Part shown: one piece after another, positions 12,942-21,773 of the stretch | How the letters are laid out: each line of letters begins with the position of its first letter | Numbering within the stretch: position 1 is the first letter of the stretch | From: Bacillus sp. SM2101 | GTDB lineage: Bacteria; Bacillota; Bacilli; Bacillales; SM2101 | NCBI RefSeq assembly: GCF_018588585.1 | Contig: NZ_JAEUFG010000020.1 | Location: 1-64,000 of the forward strand | Length of the DNA stretch: 64,000 nucleotides | Reading direction: 5' to 3' | Program-made: the position numbers and the translations under genes | Notes under the pieces: generated by a model | The model's input: only the letters and a program-made list of their open reading frames with translations | Database searches by the model: none | Told to the model about the DNA's origin: nothing

Positions 12942-13175
12942 ATGTCCACATTATTTGTGACATTATTAGTGATAGATTGTCTAGCTCTCATTACGGTAGT
13001 TCTTTTACAATCAGGGAAAAGCGCAGGATTATCAGGTGCCATTTCTGGTGGAGCCGAGCAGCTTTTTGGAAAGCAAAAGGCAAGAGGATTAGATGCTGTT
13101 TTACAAAACTTAACGATTATTTTGTCTGTATTGTTTTTCGTGTTAACAATTGTATTAGCATATATGGGTCTTTAA
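12942..13175 (+). CDS. secG: Preprotein translocase subunit SecG
   Basis: Small inner-membrane partner of SecYE that assists protein export. Two hydrophobic helices flank the conserved cytoplasmic loop with [20 protein letters not shown] and [11 protein letters not shown] 12942 follows CTGGAGGTG and gives 77 residues, as in B. subtilis; an upstream GTG at 12933 lies within the binding site. In Bacillus secG normally precedes est-rnr-smpB; here 8.6 kb of accessory DNA separates them. A TATAAT at 12902-12907 with a weak -35 may be its promoter. Confidence 0.95.
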   Translation: MSTLFVTLLVIDCLALITVVLLQSGKSAGLSGAISGGAEQLFGKQKARGLDAVLQNLTIILSVLFFVLTIVLAYMGL

Positions 13176-13338
13176 GGGTTAACAAAGCTAAATAAAAAAA
13201 GCTTACAAGCAATATTATTATTTCATTAATGTACTATCATGCTCAGGGTTTTTCTCTAGGCGGTTCAGATAACCTGGTGAAATAAATACAAACGTATATT
13301 AAACGGTAACGTAAATTATCGTATATAAGACGACACAA

Positions 13339-13370
13339 AAAAACGCTTGAATATTAATTCAAGCGTTTTT
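13339..13370. terminator. Bidirectional terminator after secG
   Basis: A perfect 14-bp stem, AAAAACGCTTGAAT (13339-13352) with ATTCAAGCGTTTTT (13357-13370), and a 4-base loop. T-runs are present on both strands, so it serves secG from the left and the channel-like gene from the right. Confidence 0.9.
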
Positions 13371-13448
13371 CATTATGAGTATTGTCTTATTCAATTCAAA
13401 CTGCCCCTAGAAAAGACGAACGATAGAGAGACGAGTAGTTTTACCAAA

Positions 13449-14057
13449 TTATTCACCTTTGCGTTGGATCCTAGTAAATTTCAAATAAAAGGGTTCAATT
13501 CTATTGAAAAACCACTGAATCACCAACCCGTGAATGACTACTCCGACTATTGAATTAAAAGTTACACAAATATAACTTACAGTGTGATTTACCTGATATA
13601 TATCACGTCCAAAAAACATCAATTGCCCTATCACAAAGTAAAAAGAATGCCAAAAAGATATAATATTGTTCTCTAGTTGCCATAATAGCAGTGCTTCTAC
13701 AGAAAATATTATCAATAAGGCTAAGATAATAAGTAATTTTGATAAATTAGATATCCGTTGAACCAATGGCTGTATATAATATTTTGTAATGGTCTTAATC
13801 CTAAATAAATAAATGATTCTTACAAGGCGGGCCAATTGAAAAAATTGATCAAATGGAATAATTGCAACGATGAGTAAGGGGTTATTTTTTATGAATTCCC
13901 ATTTGTTTTTCACAAAAATTAATCTACAAATGAAATCTAAGAAAAACACAACCCAAACTATCCAACTTATAATGGAATTAAAAGAATTTTCTATCCAAAA
14001 AGTAAGTATGATTAAAATTACTAAGCTTATCATAATTAACTCATATAAGATCTTCAC
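13449..14057 (-). CDS. Ion-channel-like membrane protein with unorthodox filter
   Basis: 202 residues with about six hydrophobic segments laid out like a voltage-gated cation channel subunit: S1 (1-22), S2 (about 28-50), S3/S4 (about 57-88) with LARLVRIIYLFRIK carrying spaced basic residues, S5 (about 105-128), a pore-loop-like WHSFYFVIGQLMFFGRDIYQ, and S6. The potassium-filter signature TVGYGD is absent and FFGRD stands in its place, so it may be a non-conducting or differently selective relative. Stand-alone gene; a terminator follows it. Confidence in the fold is moderate. Confidence 0.6.
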   Translation of the reverse strand: MKILYELIMISLVILIILTFWIENSFNSIISWIVWVVFFLDFICRLIFVKNKWEFIKNNPLLIVAIIPFDQFFQLARLVRIIYLFRIKTITKYYIQPLVQRISNLSKLLIILALLIIFSVEALLLWQLENNIISFWHSFYFVIGQLMFFGRDIYQVNHTVSYICVTFNSIVGVVIHGLVIQWFFNRIEPFYLKFTRIQRKGE

Positions 14058-14216
14058 AATACATTTACCCCTTTTATTCCTTTATCAGTCAACGAACAGT
14101 TTGTAATTAAAGAAATTTTTCAATATCTATCGTAACATCTTACAAGTTACCAGATGTGGAATTGTACGTTTCCAAACATTTATGATATAGAAAAGCAATA
14201 TCTGCATAAAATAAGA

Positions 14217-14249
14217 AAGACCGCAAGTGTCTATAGAACTCACGGTCTT
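14217..14249 (-). terminator. Hairpin terminator, minus strand
   Basis: AAGACCG (14217-14223) pairs with CGGTCTT (14243-14249). On the minus strand the stem is followed by TTCTTATTTT. It would end transcripts of the decayed gene at 14330-14635. The 11-base arm CTCACGGTCTT recurs inverted at about 14664-14674. Confidence 0.55.
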
Positions 14250-14329
14250 ACACAATAGACGATTCCCTCAGAGCTGACCACTCTTAGAAAGCCCATTTTA
14301 GTGAATTAAAGAAAGTTGGGTTATATTGA

Positions 14330-14635
14330 TCAGCGCCCAGTTCTTCTTGTTTGCACAGGTTCTTCCTTTTTAATTTTCTCAATTGTTCTTGTAATATGTC
14401 TATGAATCTCGCTATAAAAAAATGATCCTATGAATGGTCTTTTTCTCTCCTCTTCCTTTCGCGAAAAAAATCTACTATTTTCCTCTATACTGGTAGAATT
14501 ATCTGTCCATAACCTCCAAAATATAATCGTAGATTTTTGTGGTGATTTTATAACTATATCCTTATGTCCGAATCTATTATTAGTATCTACGTCTTAAGTG
14601 TATTACATTTTACTAGCTAAGAGAGATTTTATCAT
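14330..14635 (-). pseudogene. Decayed small gene with two in-frame stops
   Basis: Read on the minus strand from ATG 14635, one frame runs 102 codons to TGA 14330. It is broken only by TAA codons at positions 11 and 14. After these, 87 codons stay open with protein-like composition: FGHKDIVIKSPQKSTIIFW, then an arginine/lysine-rich end RHITRTIEKIKKEEPVQ. No usable start codon lies after the second stop. I do not recognise the family. It could be a true pseudogene, a gene with an unusual start, or a sequencing error. Confidence 0.5.
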
Positions 14636-14717
14636 TTTACGGTCAGAATACCCCACTTGAATCAAGACCGTGAGATCTGATAAGTGAAGGGGAGTATAAC
14701 AACCTACTTTAAGTGGA

Positions 14718-15119
14718 CTATGTCACTGTAGTTTTTCGATATTTAAAGACAATTTGAATTGTTAATATTGCACTTACTAACATAGCTATTATTAGTAAAA
14801 TCCGTTCATGATAAGACAAATTAAAGCCAAAGCTTAAACTAAACCAAAGAAGACAACTTAGAAGATTCGAACTGAATAATAACCCCCAAATAACTCCTTT
14901 AATTTTTATGTATAACGCACTACCTATTAGATATTTGATATATATAAAGCTAACTATGCCTACTACTAATACAAAGATTAATGATTTCATAAATGGCAAT
15001 ACAATAGGCTCTTCCCAGGGCATATCAATCAGAATTATATTAGCGTAATATATCATATTGAACATAAAGACAAAAATTAGTATATACAAAAATAATACCC
15101 ATTCACTTACATAAATCAC
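14718..15119 (-). CDS. Small four-helix membrane protein, unknown
   Basis: 133 residues, four strongly hydrophobic segments separated by short loops, very few charged residues and a short basic tail KYRKTTVT. No family motif recognised. The start codon ATG 15119 lacks a strong binding site nearby (only GGGAG-like bases 20 upstream on the minus strand are weak), so the start is provisional. It lies in accessory DNA between a decayed gene and a micro-ORF; no operon partner is evident. Confidence 0.5.
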   Translation of the reverse strand: MIYVSEWVLFLYILIFVFMFNMIYYANIILIDMPWEEPIVLPFMKSLIFVLVVGIVSFIYIKYLIGSALYIKIKGVIWGLLFSSNLLSCLLWFSLSFGFNLSYHERILLIIAMLVSAILTIQIVFKYRKTTVT

Positions 15120-15439
15120 TGGGAGTAAAATCTTTTTAATAGTTTTTCACCAACCTTATTACTCCATAGTCTTAAACATAACTTTGTTTCGTTAATTTAG
15201 AACAGCCCTTCACCATCCCTATGATTATTTTAACATAAAATTACAATTATACTTTATCCTTATTAAAGAAACATAGCGAATAGCAATCTATCACATAGTG
15301 TTTAGCAGAGTGGTAAAAGTTATAATCATTTTTTCTAGTTCTGTAAGCAACGATAAATAGTTGTTAATTAAGAAGAGAATTGTACATATAGTATTTAGAA
15401 GTATTGATATATTATTTATATAATAAATAGGAGAACTTA

Positions 15440-15529
15440 ATGGAAGAGATAAGCTCATTTGATCATTGTCGAATGGCTTTAGATTATGATTGGGATTATT
15501 CCTCCATTCCTATTACTTATTTAAAATAA
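15440..15529 (+). CDS. 29-residue micro-ORF with good ribosome binding site
   Basis: ATG 15440 is preceded at 6 bases by AGGAG (15429-15433). The peptide is acidic and aromatic (MEEISSFDHCRMALDYDWDY at its start). The stop lies inside a long perfect palindrome, ATTACTTATT with its complement (about 15512-15534), which may be a terminator without a T-run. No family recognised. The surrounding bases 15120-15439 hold A/T-rich sequence with no other gene that I can support. Could be a chance frame. Confidence 0.35.
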   Translation: MEEISSFDHCRMALDYDWDYSSIPITYLK

Positions 15530-15542
15530 GTAATTAGGAGTG

Positions 15543-16661
15543 TTACTTAATACTACTTACAGTTGTAAATAACAATTCTCTAGTCTGTTCCCCAGCTTTT
15601 TTCCATGAAAATTGTCTAGCCCATTTTTTCAATGCTGTTGCTTCTTTATAATTATTAGCTTTAAATAGTGTCTCCTCTAGCGCATTAACGATAGAATCAA
15701 CTTTATAGGGATCACAATAAACAGCTAGTTCACCGCCTACTTCACATAATGAAGATACATTTGATGTAACGACTGGAGTACCACAAGCCATTGCTTCGAT
15801 AACTGGAAATCCAAAACCCTCATATAATGAAGGATAAACAAAAGTTTCAGCATTTTTATAAAGGGTTGGGAGGTGTTCATCAGGAATGTAACCTGTAATA
15901 ACGATGTCATTAAAATATTTACTGTGTCTTATATTAGTGAATAACTCACCATAAGGCCACAACCCTCCTCCAACTAACACTAATCCAATATTATCGTTAT
16001 GAGCTTCTCTTAATTGTTCATAAGCATTTAAAATTCGTTGGAGATTCTTTCTAAATTCGAACGAACAGACTGATAAAATATATGGTTTATTTATATTGTA
16101 CTTATTCAGTATAGCTTGGCTTTTAGATGTGCTTTCGACTTCTTGTTCTGACAAAAAAATATTATCTAGTCCTGGATATATAACAGTAATTCGTTCTTCC
16201 TCAACAGAAAATAACTCGATAATATCATGTTTAGTATGATTTGACACTGCAATGATATGTTCTACATGTTCCACTGTTTTACGAATAAATTCATCCATTA
16301 ATTGGTGAATTAGCGTATTATTATAAAACTCCTCTAGCTTTAATGGGATTAAATCATGAATTGTTAATACTGCTTTGAAATTTCGTTGTTCTGGAATTGA
16401 ATAAAATGGAGAAAACACTAAATCCAATTCAGATGAATTCCCTGCTAATTCTATGCTTTTATTTGCATACTCAAAATTATAGTTGGGTAGTTCGATACTA
16501 ATTCTATTTAAATGATTTAAATAATCAACAGGTCCACCTAGCAAATAAAACTGGTCCTCATAATCTTTTACTATTTCATTAATTACATTATGAGTATACC
16601 TTGCTACACCGGCTCTATGTTGACAATCTAACACCCTTGAGTCTAATCCTATTTTTAGCAA
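15543..16661 (-). CDS. Glycosyltransferase family 4
   Basis: GT-B fold retaining glycosyltransferase of 372 residues. The N-terminal acceptor domain opens LKIGLDSRVLDCQHRAGVARY. The C-terminal donor-binding domain begins near LSVCSFEFRKNL and contains the signature YEGFGFPVIEAMACGTPVV, whose EX7E glutamates contact the nucleotide sugar. The GVARY start and overall layout are like mannosyl/rhamnosyl transferases of polysaccharide clusters. The start is TTG 16661, with AAAGGGGTGA seven bases upstream on the minus strand. No other polysaccharide genes adjoin, so its glycan is unknown. Confidence 0.85.
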   Translation of the reverse strand: MLKIGLDSRVLDCQHRAGVARYTHNVINEIVKDYEDQFYLLGGPVDYLNHLNRISIELPNYNFEYANKSIELAGNSSELDLVFSPFYSIPEQRNFKAVLTIHDLIPLKLEEFYNNTLIHQLMDEFIRKTVEHVEHIIAVSNHTKHDIIELFSVEEERITVIYPGLDNIFLSEQEVESTSKSQAILNKYNINKPYILSVCSFEFRKNLQRILNAYEQLREAHNDNIGLVLVGGGLWPYGELFTNIRHSKYFNDIVITGYIPDEHLPTLYKNAETFVYPSLYEGFGFPVIEAMACGTPVVTSNVSSLCEVGGELAVYCDPYKVDSIVNALEETLFKANNYKEATALKKWARQFSWKKAGEQTRELLFTTVSSIK

Positions 16662-17427
16662 TAGTTAATCACCCCTTTATCCTATTTATAAATATTTACC
16701 TACCTTATCCAGAATTAATAATAGCTTTCTATAATATGAAAGAGCTAGACACCATCAGTGATTTTGTTCAATTTAACTACACCAACGATGAGTCGGGTGA
16801 AGACTCTACACCGACCCAATCCTACTAGAGATTTAGGAGGCTTATATCCAAATAATGAAACTGAGAGAAAATAAATAGATATATATAAAGTCTTTTAGTT
16901 AAAGAATGAATATGAATAATTAACATAAATAAGAACCTTAATCATTAATTCCATCTAACACTACAGATGCTCACTCATTTAAGGATAATATGCATCTTTT
17001 TCATTGTGGTTTATATTAAATAAAGCTCGGGAGAAAAGTTAATACTTTCTGAGGGGGGAATTTTAGAAGTCTTTTTACAGAAGTAAATATGCTGGAAATT
17101 CAATATTATGTATGCTTATTGGTGGTTCTACAACATCGACAGACACACATATACTATATTAAGAGTAATTTAAGGATGGCTAGTGGTTATTAACGAAGAG
17201 TTGTTTTGGAAAAGTCTTTTTTTATGTGCCCCCGATAGCGAAACATGTTTTACTACACGTCAAGTAGTAAGGAGTTACAGAAGAAATCCTTCTTCATCAA
17301 ACATAATAAGTTTTATGGTATCTGAGATATGGATATTATTTATAATTATTAAATTATGTTTATTCGTAGCATTCCTATAGATAAAATCGTTTTGATCCTC
17401 AATTATTCGAAAGAAGGTGTTTTTTTT
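16662..17427. other. Intergenic stretch without supported gene
   Basis: About 770 bases of A/T-rich DNA. Open frames at 16601-16828 and 17183-17380 lack ribosome binding sites and protein-like composition. A short imperfect hairpin around GTCGGGTG...CACCGAC (16794-16817) is the only structure I see. It presumably carries the upstream signals of the YVTN gene. Confidence 0.5.
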
Positions 17428-18498
17428 ATGACACTTGCCTATGTCACAAATCAAGGATCAGCAACTGTGTCGGTCATTGATACGAAGACCCACAGTGTCA
17501 TTACTACAGTGGATGTGGAAAGTGATCCGTTTGATGTAGCAATAACACCGGATGGAAAGCTTGCCTATGTCACAAACAATGCCTCAATGAACGTGTCAGT
17601 TATAGATACGAAGACCCACAGTGTGCTTGCTACCGTGGATACCGCTGGCACTCCTGCTAATGTCACCTTTACTCCAGATGGCAAACTCGCTTATGTTACA
17701 AACGCATCGTTTATGGGAACAGTGTTTGGTATGTTCACGACAGTCATCGATACAAAGACACACTCCATAATAGCTACCGTACCAGTGGGATCGAATCCAT
17801 TTGATGTAGCAATAACACCGGATGGAAAGCTTGCCTATGTCACAAACAATGACTCAAGAAACGTGTCAGTTATAGATACGAAGACCCACAGTGTGCTTGC
17901 TACTGTGAATACGGGTGGTGCAGCTGCTTCAGTTACTTTTACTCCAGATGGCAAACTCGCTTATGTTACAAACGCATCGTTTATAGGAACAGTGTTTGGT
18001 ATGTTCACGACAGTCATCGATACAAAGACACATTCTGTAATAGCTACCGTACCAGTGGGATCGAATCCATTTGATGTAGCAATAACACCGGATGGAAAGC
18101 TTGCCTATGTCACAAACAATGAATCGAGAAATGTATCGGTTATAGATACGAAGACCCACAGTGTGCTTGCGACCGTAGATACGGGTGGTGCAGCTGCTTC
18201 AGTTACTTTTACTCCAGATGGCAAACTCGCTTATGTCACGAACACAGAGGTTTTTGGGACAGATCCGTTGCTAGGTATGTTTACGACAGTCATCGATACA
18301 AAGACACACTCCGTAATAGCTACCGTACCAGTGGGGATGGGTCCAGTTGATATAGCGATAACACCAGCTGGAAAGCATGCTTATGTCATAAACAATGGAT
18401 CAGGGGACGTGTCTGTTATAGACACGAAGACGCATAGTGTGCTAACTACTGTGCAAGTGGGGATAAATCCTAGGGCTGTCGCATTTACGCCTAAATAA
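17428..18498 (+). CDS. YVTN-repeat beta-propeller protein, eight blades
   Basis: 356 residues made wholly of eight 40-50 residue repeats, each with VIDTKTHSV, a VG or TG turn, ITPDGK or FTPDGK and AYVTN. These are the marks of the YVTN/40-residue beta-propeller family, which forms ring-shaped binding or lactonase-like folds. Blades alternate between a short type and a longer type with a FGMFTTVIDTK insertion. The middle units repeat almost exactly at DNA level with a 270-base period, so the array grew by two-blade duplication. No signal peptide. AAGAAGG (17411-17417) supports ATG 17428. A paralogue lies at 27805. Partner or substrate unknown. Confidence 0.9.
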   Translation: MTLAYVTNQGSATVSVIDTKTHSVITTVDVESDPFDVAITPDGKLAYVTNNASMNVSVIDTKTHSVLATVDTAGTPANVTFTPDGKLAYVTNASFMGTVFGMFTTVIDTKTHSIIATVPVGSNPFDVAITPDGKLAYVTNNDSRNVSVIDTKTHSVLATVNTGGAAASVTFTPDGKLAYVTNASFIGTVFGMFTTVIDTKTHSVIATVPVGSNPFDVAITPDGKLAYVTNNESRNVSVIDTKTHSVLATVDTGGAAASVTFTPDGKLAYVTNTEVFGTDPLLGMFTTVIDTKTHSVIATVPVGMGPVDIAITPAGKHAYVINNGSGDVSVIDTKTHSVLTTVQVGINPRAVAFTPK

Positions 18499-18570
18499 CT
18501 TTCAATTTACAAAGATGTTAGTTATTTGGAAAAGTATGTATTGCAAATGAATCATTATTATATGACACAA

Positions 18571-18708
18571 TGATTAATAAGTTGAATAGTTCGAAGAGGT
18601 AAGCGTAGCTTACTATTGGACTAGTTGAAAATTATTCATGAAATGGCGCTGTTCGGTAATGATACTAATTACGTCTTTCTTTATGTTTTGAGCAATATTT
18701 TAGTAACC
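18571..18708 (+). repeat. Dispersed repeat family A, copy 1
   Basis: Left part TGATTAATAAGTTGAATAGT..GTAGCTTACTATTGGA matches copies at 51851 and 59451. Right part ATGGCGCTGTTCGGTAAT..ACGTCTTTCTTTATGTTTTG matches 29050 and 45722. It fills the space after the YVTN gene stop. Confidence 0.75.
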
Positions 18709-18744
18709 TATATATAAATGCTTTGTTATTGTTATTAATCTAAG

Positions 18745-18773
18745 AAGCCGAATTCCAGAGGGAATCGGCTTTT
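18745..18773 (+). terminator. Hairpin terminator
   Basis: AAGCCGAATTCC pairs with GGAATCGGCTT (one bulged A), 4-base loop, followed by TTTCTGCTTTGTTTTTT. It could end transcripts from the YVTN gene, over the repeat copy. Confidence 0.7.
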
Positions 18774-18960
18774 CTGCTTTGTTTTTTAAATTCTACCTTC
18801 TATAAATAAGATCCTAATTAGTTCCAGCGCTTTTTCAGGGTGATCAAGGTGCTTAAACAATTCTAGATGTTCAGCCTAAAGTGGTGTAGTCTTGAGTCGA
18901 AAGGAAAACACCTTCATCTTCATGTGTTATGCTTCCAGTATCTGCATCCTGCTTTTCTTT

Positions 18961-19815
18961 TTACCCATTAACTATTTTTCCACCGTTTATATGTAGTATT
19001 TGACCAGTCATATATGATGAATCATCACTAGCTAAATATACATATGCTGGGGCAACTTCACATGGTTGTCCTGGGCGTTTCATTGGCGTATTATTTCCGA
19101 ATGTTGCTACCTTTCCGCTTGAAAAGGTGGAAGGGATTAAAGGGGTCCAAATTGGACCGGGAGCAACACCGTTTACACGAATACCTTTCCCTACCAATGA
19201 CTTTGCCAATGATCTAGTAAAGGCAACAATTGCACCTTTTGTAGCTGAATAATCGATGAGCTGTTCATTTCCTTCATAAGCTGTAATAGAAGTAGTATTA
19301 ATAATGGCACTTCCTTGCTGTAAATAGGGTAATGCAAACTTTGTAAGATAAAAGAAGGAGAAAATATTTGTTTTAAACGTTCGTTCTAGTTGTGCTGAGG
19401 TAATATTAAGTAACCCACTTTGTGGGTGCTGTTCTGCAGCGTTATTTACAATGATGTCAATCTTTCCAAAAAGCTCTATGGTTTGCTTTATCGCTTGCAT
19501 ACAAAAAGATTCGTCACCAATATCACCATCAATTAACAGACATTTGCTACCTTCTTTTTCTACAAGGTCTTTTGTTTCGGTCGCATCTTCATGTTCATTC
19601 AAATAAATGATAACAATATGTGATCCTTCTTTTGCATAATGTATAGCGACTGACCTTCCTATTCCACTGTCCCCACCGCTAATAATCGCAACTTTATCTT
19701 TTAGTTTACCACTCGCCTTATAGGAAGGCAGAGCTGAAACTGGTTTTGGATCCATCATGTTTTCCAGGCCAGGTTGCTGATTTTGATGCTGTTCAGGTAT
19801 TTTACTTTGGTTCAT
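18961..19815 (-). CDS. Short-chain dehydrogenase, general-stress type (YhdF/YhxC-like)
   Basis: Classical SDR of 284 residues with an extra 40-residue N-terminal tail (MNQSKIPEQHQNQQPGLENM...) typical of Bacillus glucose/ribitol dehydrogenase-like stress proteins. The cofactor motif is SGGDSGIG, followed by VNNAAEQHP, catalytic Ser in NTTSITAYEG and YSATK, with C-terminal MTGQILHINGG. The ATG at 19815 is supported by AAGGAGG eight bases upstream on the minus strand; the ATG at 19836 lies ahead of that site. Substrate cannot be predicted. Confidence 0.88.
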   Translation of the reverse strand: MNQSKIPEQHQNQQPGLENMMDPKPVSALPSYKASGKLKDKVAIISGGDSGIGRSVAIHYAKEGSHIVIIYLNEHEDATETKDLVEKEGSKCLLIDGDIGDESFCMQAIKQTIELFGKIDIIVNNAAEQHPQSGLLNITSAQLERTFKTNIFSFFYLTKFALPYLQQGSAIINTTSITAYEGNEQLIDYSATKGAIVAFTRSLAKSLVGKGIRVNGVAPGPIWTPLIPSTFSSGKVATFGNNTPMKRPGQPCEVAPAYVYLASDDSSYMTGQILHINGGKIVNG

Positions 19816-20071
19816 ATGGAAATCCTCCTTCGTCATAATGCTATTAATAGTATGGAAGTGACGATAGAGAATTATTTATAGGAAAGTGTAATATTATAAG
19901 TACCTAGCTATCATTTTTTTAGGATGTTTTCATATAGACTTTTGTTTTTTGTACGAAAAAATAAACATACTAAAAAATTCTATGGCACCTATTCTTCTAT
20001 AAAACGATGAATGTTAAGTGAAACGACGTTTTTATCTATATAGCAACAAAGTTTACGTTAAGAGCCGTTAT

Positions 20072-20926
20072 TTATAAAGAATCGTTTGTTAATTCTACGG
20101 CAGCTTCACTCCAGCTCCATAACCTATGCGCAGCTTCGTTATCTTGAGCTCGTTTTGAAACTGGAGTGATCTTCTTTTTATAAAAATACTCTCCAGTTAT
20201 ACCTTTAACTTCAGGGCTTGTAGCGAGATAAACAGCAGTAGCTGCCCCTTCAGCTGGTGTCAGGAAAAAATACTTCAACAATCCAACGACGGTCTTACCG
20301 AAACCTGTGTTGCGGTCGACACCAATATTTGTAGCTACTGCGCCAGGATGGAGAGCGTTTACAGTAATAGAGGATTCTCTTAATCTTTCAGCTAACACTT
20401 TAGTGAATAAAATATTCGCTAGTTTAGATTGTGAATAGCTTTTAAAAGTCCTATATCTTTTCGTTAGGTTAATATCGTTAAAATGTATTTTTCCAATTTT
20501 ATGAGCTCCAGAAGATACATTAACAATTCGAGCTTCCTTAGAGTTTTTCATAACATCTAGCAATAAATTAGTTAACAGAAAATGTCCAAGATGGTTAACA
20601 CCTATTTGTGCCTCATAACCATCTACTGTTTCTTGCCTTTTTAAAGAGATAACCCCAGCGTTATTCACTAATATATGCAAAACATTATATTTTTCTTTAA
20701 ATTGTTTGACGAATGAACGAATACTTTCAAAGGAACCTAAATCACAGAGCATTAAATCAATTTTGTTTGAATTGCTTTGTTCAATCGCTTCCTGTAAAGC
20801 TTTGTTACCACGTTCTTTATTTCTACAAAGCATGATAACTGTAGCCCCAGTTTTGGCGATTTCAACGGTTGTTGCCAACCCCATTCCTGAGTTAGCTCCT
20901 GTTACAATCGCGATTTTTTCATCCAT
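20072..20926 (-). CDS. Short-chain dehydrogenase, retinol-dehydrogenase-like
   Basis: SDR of 284 residues. TGANSGMG binds the cofactor, LCRN suggests NADP preference, VNNAGV follows, and the catalytic pair reads VNVSSGAHKIG with YSQSKLAN. The downstream LHPGAVATNIG and the overall plan resemble the retinol dehydrogenase/WWOX-like branch often seen in bacteria with unknown substrates. Same orientation as the SDR at 18961 but 250 bases apart, so the two may be independent. That gap holds only A/T-rich sequence. Confidence 0.85.
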   Translation of the reverse strand: MDEKIAIVTGANSGMGLATTVEIAKTGATVIMLCRNKERGNKALQEAIEQSNSNKIDLMLCDLGSFESIRSFVKQFKEKYNVLHILVNNAGVISLKRQETVDGYEAQIGVNHLGHFLLTNLLLDVMKNSKEARIVNVSSGAHKIGKIHFNDINLTKRYRTFKSYSQSKLANILFTKVLAERLRESSITVNALHPGAVATNIGVDRNTGFGKTVVGLLKYFFLTPAEGAATAVYLATSPEVKGITGEYFYKKKITPVSKRAQDNEAAHRLWSWSEAAVELTNDSL

Positions 20927-21245
20927 TTATATTCACTCCCCACGAATTGTAGTATTATAGATAACTCCTATATTGACAAGGAAATCTAAATGTTATTATA
21001 TCGTATATTTTACAATTATATGAGATTTGTAGCTCGTGTATCACATAGCGATACAATTAGGGTTGATTGAAAATTCGATGTCTATTAGCACGATAATCCC
21101 AACTTAAGTTCTGAAACAGGCTATATAAGTCTCCGATGACAGCAGCCGGGTCTCTCGAAAATAAAGATTAAGGTCGAGATGGAGAAGAGACAAATCTGAC
21201 ATAAAGCTAAATTGATGTTTTTTATTACAAAAATTTCTATTTTTA

Positions 21246-21345
21246 ATATAGACTCTTTTTGTAAACTTTGTTCCTTTGTTATATTAGACCGAAAAAGGGG
21301 TTTGATAAGATGCCACGGATTCTAGTTGTGTACGTGTAAATATAC
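21246..21345 (+). repeat. Dispersed repeat family B, copy 1
   Basis: Begins TAGACTCTTTTTGTAAACTT and ends AAGATGCCACGGATTCTAGT..TGTACGTGTAAATA. The same edges are found at 32512 and 42996 with different middles. Confidence 0.7.
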
Positions 21346-21417
21346 AAAAAACTTAATAAGCTGGTATTATTTATTTTCTCTAAGAATACTTTCGTACAAT
21401 CTAAAAGTAATACGCTT

Positions 21418-21645
21418 TTAAATTCTTCCATGCTCCGTTACCATTAGATGTGGTTTTTGTTGGTGGTTAACGTCTGAGTGTAATGGTTCTTTCATTAATG
21501 TAGAGATATCTAATGCTTCACCACAGCGATTTTTAAATTGTGTTCCATTTGGATTGCCGATTAGACAATTATTTTATGGGAGAAAATCTCCAACTTTAGG
21601 TGCAAAAATGATGTTATTTTTCCATTCTACATGAATGAATGGTTA
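21418..21645 (-). pseudogene. C-terminal remnant of an unrecognised gene
   Basis: On the minus strand a frame reads FIHVEWKNNIIFAPKVGDFL, then a TAA (21574-21576), then 51 open codons including CLIGNPNGTQFKN, LDISTLMKEPLHSD and KPHLMVTEHGRI before a TAA at 21418. The composition is clearly protein-like and continuous across the stop. No start or upstream part is visible. I do not recognise the family. The rest of the 850-base gap before est holds the family B repeat and A/T-rich DNA. Confidence 0.45.
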
Positions 21646-21773
21646 AGTCCGATATACATACTATGAATAAAGATTTATTAAGTGAGAAAATGGTGAATTT
21701 GATCTATAATAACGTTTATATGGTTTTGAGCAAACTATAACAGTATTTTGCATCGTGAAAAGGAGAATATACA

